This document shows positions 5,185 through 8,241 of a stretch of 8,241 bases of DNA, in pieces. Position 1 is the stretch's first letter, and every line of letters begins with the position of its first letter. Under the pieces are notes generated by a model, which was not told where the DNA came from, did no database searches, and saw nothing but the letters and a program-made list of their open reading frames with translations. The translations under genes and the position numbers were made by a program. Source of the DNA: Gammaproteobacteria bacterium (lineage in GTDB: Bacteria; Pseudomonadota; Gammaproteobacteria; GCA-001735895); assembly GCA_029288195.1 (NCBI GenBank), contig JARFPR010000045.1:1-8241 (forward strand). The letters run 5' to 3'.

Positions 5185-5973
5185 ATGCAACCAATGCTCA
5201 ATATCGCGATTCGAGCGGCTCACAACGCTGGAGATTTTATCGTTCGTAAAATTAACAAGCTACCTGACTTAAAGGTTGAAGTAAAAGCCCTTAACGACTA
5301 CGTCAGCGAAGTCGACCGGGAGGCTGAAGCAAGAATCATCGAGGAGCTGCTGAAAGCCTTTCCGGGCCATTCAATCCAGGCCGAAGAGTCCGGAACGATC
5401 GAGGGTGAGGACGAGTACCGCTGGATAATCGATCCACTCGACGGCACCACCAACTACCTGCATGGCTTCCCGCATTATTCCGTTTCAATAGCTTGCGAAC
5501 ATAGAGGCCGAATGGCCCATGGCGTCATCTACGATCCGTTCAAGCAGGAACTGTTCGCCGCCAGTCGCGGCGACGGAGCCACCCTCAACAATCGCCGTAT
5601 CCGCGTTGCCAACCTGAAGTCCATCGAGGGGGCGCTTATCGCAACCGGCTTTCCGTTCAAGAATCCGGATCAGCTCGACGAGTTTCTAAAGCTATTCAAC
5701 GCCTTTTTTAGCTCGGTTAGCGATATTCGACGAGCGGGCTCTGCGGCCCTGGACCTGGCTTACGTGGCGGCGGGTCGACTGGATGGATACTGGGAATCCG
5801 GGCTAAATGCCTGGGATCTGGCGGCCGGAGCATTAATCGTTCGCGAAGCAGGCGGCATCGTGACCGATTACAGTGGAGACGGTAATTTCCTCGATAACGG
5901 CCAAATCGTCGCTGGCAATCCGAAAATAATTACCGACATGCTGGGTACAATTCAAAAGCAGCTAAAGGCTTGA
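5185..5973 (+). CDS. suhB: SuhB, inositol-1-monophosphatase family protein
   Basis: A 262-residue Mg2+-dependent phosphatase of the inositol monophosphatase family (E. coli SuhB has 267). The metal and substrate motifs are all present: Glu67/Glu68 in AEES, Asp83 and Asp86 in WIIDPLDGTTNYLHGFP, and Asp211 in NAWDLAAGALIVREAGG. It should hydrolyse inositol-1-phosphate and similar substrates. In E. coli SuhB also joins the Nus-factor antitermination complex on ribosomal RNA operons, which may be its main role; whether this holds here is inferred. The start MQPMLNIAIRAA matches the E. coli start MHPMLNIAVRAA, supporting this ATG over the one three codons on. It is the only plus-strand gene in the window, divergent from trmJ and convergent with lexA. 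Confidence 0.94.
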   Translation: MQPMLNIAIRAAHNAGDFIVRKINKLPDLKVEVKALNDYVSEVDREAEARIIEELLKAFPGHSIQAEESGTIEGEDEYRWIIDPLDGTTNYLHGFPHYSVSIACEHRGRMAHGVIYDPFKQELFAASRGDGATLNNRRIRVANLKSIEGALIATGFPFKNPDQLDEFLKLFNAFFSSVSDIRRAGSAALDLAYVAAGRLDGYWESGLNAWDLAAGALIVREAGGIVTDYSGDGNFLDNGQIVAGNPKIITDMLGTIQKQLKA

Positions 5974-6020
5974 TCAGGATTTCAAAGGCAGCGACACGAC
6001 ATATCGGAATGAAAGCGAAA

Positions 6021-6620
6021 TTACCGATAATTTCTCAGCTGGCCAACCAGTACACCGTGAATACTGATTCGCTCGGCCGGATAAATCATCGGTTCCATTT
6101 CCGGATTTTCCGGAATCAACGCAATTTGCCGTTCGCCCTTGCGCTTAAACCGCTTTAAAGTTGCCTCGGCCTTGTCGATCATCGCGACGACGATATCGCC
6201 GTCATTGGCAACCGGTTGTTTCTTTATAATTCCGTAGTCTTCATCGAGAATGCCGGCATCGATCATCGAGTCGCCAGTCACGCGCAAGGCGAATAATTCC
6301 GGCCCCATAAACATTTCGGCCAGGTTCAGTTCCTGCTGATCTTCGATAGCTTCAATCGGCAGCCCCGCCGCAATTTTTCCGGCAAGAGGAATCGTCGGAG
6401 GACTCACCAGCGGTAAATCGATGAGACTCATACCACGTGAATTGCCCTTGACGCGATCGATATAACCCTTGTCTTCGAGCGACTGCACATAACGATGGAT
6501 AGTGCCGTGCGAAGTAACGCCGATGGCGGTCCCGATTTCCTTGAATTTCGGCGCATAACCGTGCTGGGCAAGGTAATTACGAATAAACTGGAGTGTCTTT
6601 TGTTCCTGTGAAGTCAGCAT
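6021..6620 (-). CDS. lexA: LexA, SOS repressor with divergent DNA-binding helix
   Basis: A 199-residue self-cleaving repressor (E. coli LexA has 202). The N-terminal winged helix-turn-helix covers about 1-66. The C-terminal S24 peptidase domain has the cleavage site Ala85-Gly86 (KIAAGLP), Ser118 (VTGDSM) and Lys156 (EATLKRFKRKG), almost the same positions as E. coli Ala84-Gly85, Ser119 and Lys156. Autocleavage stimulated by RecA filaments is therefore expected. The recognition helix reads TSHGTIHRYVQSLEDKG, where E. coli has RSPNAAEEHLKALARKG, so the operator should differ. I chose the ATG at 6620 over a TTG at 6626: it gives MLTSQEQ, aligning with E. coli MKALTARQQ, and leaves AAGAG nine bases upstream, too close for the TTG. 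The gene is convergent with suhB and lies downstream of acs, with its own promoter. Confidence 0.93.
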   Translation of the reverse strand: MLTSQEQKTLQFIRNYLAQHGYAPKFKEIGTAIGVTSHGTIHRYVQSLEDKGYIDRVKGNSRGMSLIDLPLVSPPTIPLAGKIAAGLPIEAIEDQQELNLAEMFMGPELFALRVTGDSMIDAGILDEDYGIIKKQPVANDGDIVVAMIDKAEATLKRFKRKGERQIALIPENPEMEPMIYPAERISIHGVLVGQLRNYR

Positions 6621-6632
6621 TTGCAATAACTC

Positions 6633-6681
6633 TTCTCATTTTCTTCTCATCGAGTTTAGAGAAAAGAATGAGAACTTGCAA
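6633..6681 (-). promoter_or_regulatory. lexA promoter and candidate autoregulatory operator
   Basis: On the minus strand TTGCAA (6676-6681) and TAAACT (6653-6658), 17 bases apart, form a plausible -35/-10 pair. Around them are several copies of one element: TTCTCATT on the minus strand at about 6667-6674, and its complement ATGAGAAGA twice as a perfect 9-base direct repeat, 11 bases apart, between the -10 box and the ribosome binding site. TTCTC-N10-GAGAA (6644-6663) spans the -10 box as a symmetric site. No CTGT-N8-ACAG box is present. Since LexA generally represses its own gene and its recognition helix is divergent here, these repeats are the best operator candidates. Confidence 0.6.
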
Positions 6682-6730
6682 GTCGAGCGGGATCAACTGA
6701 TATCGATATCGATCATCAACACGAAGCAAT

Positions 6731-6754
6731 AAGCCCCTGAACCTGGCGGGGCTT
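6731..6754 (-). terminator. Rho-independent terminator after acs
   Basis: AAGCCCC (6731-6737) pairs with GGGGCTT (6748-6754) around a 10-base loop. The hairpin begins 22 bases after the acs stop codon. On the minus strand it is followed by ATTGC, so the T tract is short; on the plus strand it is followed by TATG. It is the usual GC stem with A/T flanks and most likely separates acs from lexA, which has its own promoter downstream. Confidence 0.7.
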
Positions 6755-6775
6755 TATGCGATGCAGCGAGAGTTG

Positions 6776-8241
6776 TTATCGATTGAGTCGATTATCGATC
6801 AGGTTATCAACCACGCCCGGATCGGCCAGCGTCGAGGTATCTCCAAGGCTATCGAGTTCATTCGCAGCGACCTTGCGCAAAATACGGCGCATGATTTTTC
6901 CGGAACGGGTTTTCGGTAAGCCTGGTGCCCACTGGATGATATTAACCTTGGCGATGGGTCCGATTTCGGAACGCACCATGCTAACCAGATCCTGTTTCAA
7001 ATCGTCGCTCCCTTCTTCGCCGGCCATCAGCGTGACATAGGCGTAAATACCCTGCCCGGTGATATCGTGCGGGTAACCGACCACGGCCGCCTCGGCGACC
7101 TTTTCGTGCTTGACCAGGGCGGACTCGATCTCGGCAGTACCCAACCGATGGCCCGATACATTGAGTACGTCGTCGACCCGGCCGGTAATCCAGTAGTAAC
7201 CATCTTCGTCGCGCCGGGCACCGTCACCGGTGAAGTAATAACCCTTGAACATTGCGAAGTAGGTTTCGTAAAAGCGCTTATGGTCACCGTATACCGAACG
7301 CATCATCGAAGGCCACGGTGCACGCATCGCGAGGTTGCCCTCGGCTGGATTACCTTCTATTTCATTTCCCTGGTCGTCCAGCAACACCGGCCGCGCACCA
7401 AAAAACGGGAAGGTTGCGGAACCGGGCTTGGTCGCGGTCGCGCCGGGTAACGGCGTCATCATGTGTGCCCCGGTTTCAGTCTGCCACCAGGTGTCGACAA
7501 TCGGGCAACGACCGTCTCCAATAACATTGTGGTACCACAACCAGGCTTCCGGATTAATGGGCTCTCCCACGGTGCCGAGCAGGCGAAGTGACTTGCGGGA
7601 TGTTTTCTTCACCGGTTCATCGCCAGCACCCATCAAGGCTCGTATCGCTGTCGGTGCGGTATAAAAGATCGAGACATTGTGCTTGTCGCAAACCTGCCAG
7701 AATCGGGAAATGTCCGGGTAGGTCGGGATACCTTCGAACATTAAAGTGGTGGCGCCGTTCGCGAGCGGACCATAAACAATATAGGTATGCCCGGTAACCC
7801 AGCCGACGTCGGCCGTACACCAGTAAATTTCGCCATCCTTGTAATCGAATACAAGTTTATGGGTCATCGCCGCCTGCAACAGGTAACCACCCGTGGTGTG
7901 CAATACACCCTTGGGTTTACCGGTAGAGCCTGAGGTATACAGGATAAATAATGGATCCTCGGCCCCCATCATTTCCGGTTCGCATTCTGCTGAAGCCTGC
8001 GCCATCGCCTCGTGGTACCAGACATCGCGGCCGTCGGTCCATTCAACCGGATCGCCCCCGCGTTTGACTACGATTACGCTTTTGACATTAGGACACTCGT
8101 CCACCGCCTTATCGGCATTTGCTTTCAACGGCACCCGTTTGCCGCCACGAACCGACTGATCAGCGGTAATCACCACCTGGCAATCGGAATCCAGGATACG
8201 ATCGCGTAGTGCGTCAGGAGAAAATCCGCCGAACACGATCG
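6776..8241 (-). CDS. acs: Acetyl-CoA synthetase, AMP-forming (N-terminus outside window)
   Basis: The C-terminal 488 or so residues of an enzyme of about 650; the open frame runs off the window at base 8241, so roughly 165 N-terminal residues are missing. It converts acetate, ATP and CoA to acetyl-CoA, AMP and diphosphate in the cytosol. Visible signatures are the ATP-binding loop YTSGSTGKPKGVLHTTGGYL, the acetate/adenylate motif DTWWQTETGAHMITP-like segment (here GAHMMTP), the hinge region YYWITGRVDDVLNVSGHRLG, and PKTRSGKIMRRILRK near the C-terminus, whose SGK lysine is catalytic and is regulated by acetylation in well-studied homologues. Similarity to E. coli Acs is high along the whole fragment, including the ending LGDTSTLADPGVV. 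The GTG at 8236 is an internal valine (IVFGGFSPDAL), not a start. Confidence 0.95.
   Translation of the reverse strand, partial: IVFGGFSPDALRDRILDSDCQVVITADQSVRGGKRVPLKANADKAVDECPNVKSVIVVKRGGDPVEWTDGRDVWYHEAMAQASAECEPEMMGAEDPLFILYTSGSTGKPKGVLHTTGGYLLQAAMTHKLVFDYKDGEIYWCTADVGWVTGHTYIVYGPLANGATTLMFEGIPTYPDISRFWQVCDKHNVSIFYTAPTAIRALMGAGDEPVKKTSRKSLRLLGTVGEPINPEAWLWYHNVIGDGRCPIVDTWWQTETGAHMMTPLPGATATKPGSATFPFFGARPVLLDDQGNEIEGNPAEGNLAMRAPWPSMMRSVYGDHKRFYETYFAMFKGYYFTGDGARRDEDGYYWITGRVDDVLNVSGHRLGTAEIESALVKHEKVAEAAVVGYPHDITGQGIYAYVTLMAGEEGSDDLKQDLVSMVRSEIGPIAKVNIIQWAPGLPKTRSGKIMRRILRKVAANELDSLGDTSTLADPGVVDNLIDNRLNR

Noticed and set aside
6002..6029. TATCGG/CCGATA inverted repeat between suhB and lexA as a bidirectional terminator
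   Set aside because: Only a 6-bp stem with a 16-base loop and no T tract on either side; one arm lies inside the lexA coding region.
6621..6626. A TTG start for lexA two codons upstream of the ATG
   Set aside because: The AAGAG ribosome binding site would be only three bases away, while it is nine bases from the ATG at 6620, and the ATG product aligns with E. coli LexA.
7067..7450. Plus-strand open frames within acs, and similar ones opposite the kinase, trmJ and hscB genes
   Set aside because: They lie wholly opposite genes with clear family identity, have no recognisable motifs or ribosome binding sites, and show the composition of an antisense shadow.
8234..8236. A GTG start giving a 486-residue protein at the right edge
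   Set aside because: The frame stays open to the window edge and the residues before it (I, then V-F-G-G-F-S) match the interior of Acs, so this is an internal valine.

Overview
The window looks like part of a gammaproteobacterial chromosome. The best evidence is the order suhB (divergent) / trmJ / iscR ... iscA-hscB-hscA, which is the arrangement in Escherichia coli, together with HscB, HscA and SuhB start regions that closely resemble the E. coli proteins. The genus cannot be named from the sequence alone. Coding density is high, no stretch over 300 bases lacks a gene, and I see no tRNA, rRNA, CRISPR array or insertion sequence.

Layout. Bases 1-1765 (minus strand) hold an altered isc locus: iscR, a collapsed cysteine desulfurase remnant, iscA, hscB and the first 20 codons of hscA. 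The usual iscS and iscU are missing from between iscR and iscA. IscR has lost three of its four [2Fe-2S] ligands, yet a good type-1-like IscR operator still overlaps its promoter. Bases 1758-4368 (minus strand) hold a three-gene envelope-stress-like unit: a Spy/CpxP-family periplasmic protein, an OmpR-family response regulator and a HAMP histidine kinase. Upstream of it is an array of GTTAC half-sites spaced 10 bp apart. This unit lies between trmJ and iscR, which are neighbours in E. coli. Bases 4367-5973 hold the divergent pair trmJ (minus) and suhB (plus). Bases 6021-6681 hold lexA (minus) with its promoter; its recognition helix is unlike that of E. coli LexA, and its promoter carries TTCTC/GAGAA repeats in place of a CTGT-N8-ACAG box. 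Bases 6731-8241 hold the 3' three-quarters of acs (acetyl-CoA synthetase) and its terminator.

How the genes work together. IscA, HscB and HscA serve iron-sulfur cluster assembly and would need a desulfurase and a scaffold supplied from elsewhere in the genome. HscB keeps the motif that in E. coli contacts IscU, so a scaffold probably still exists. The CpxP/CpxR/CpxA-like genes form a plausible autoregulated envelope-stress circuit. The most unusual point is the combination of a dead desulfurase gene, absent iscS/iscU and a ligand-depleted IscR: it suggests either a rewired iron-sulfur regulon or a secondary locus left over after the main machinery moved or was replaced.
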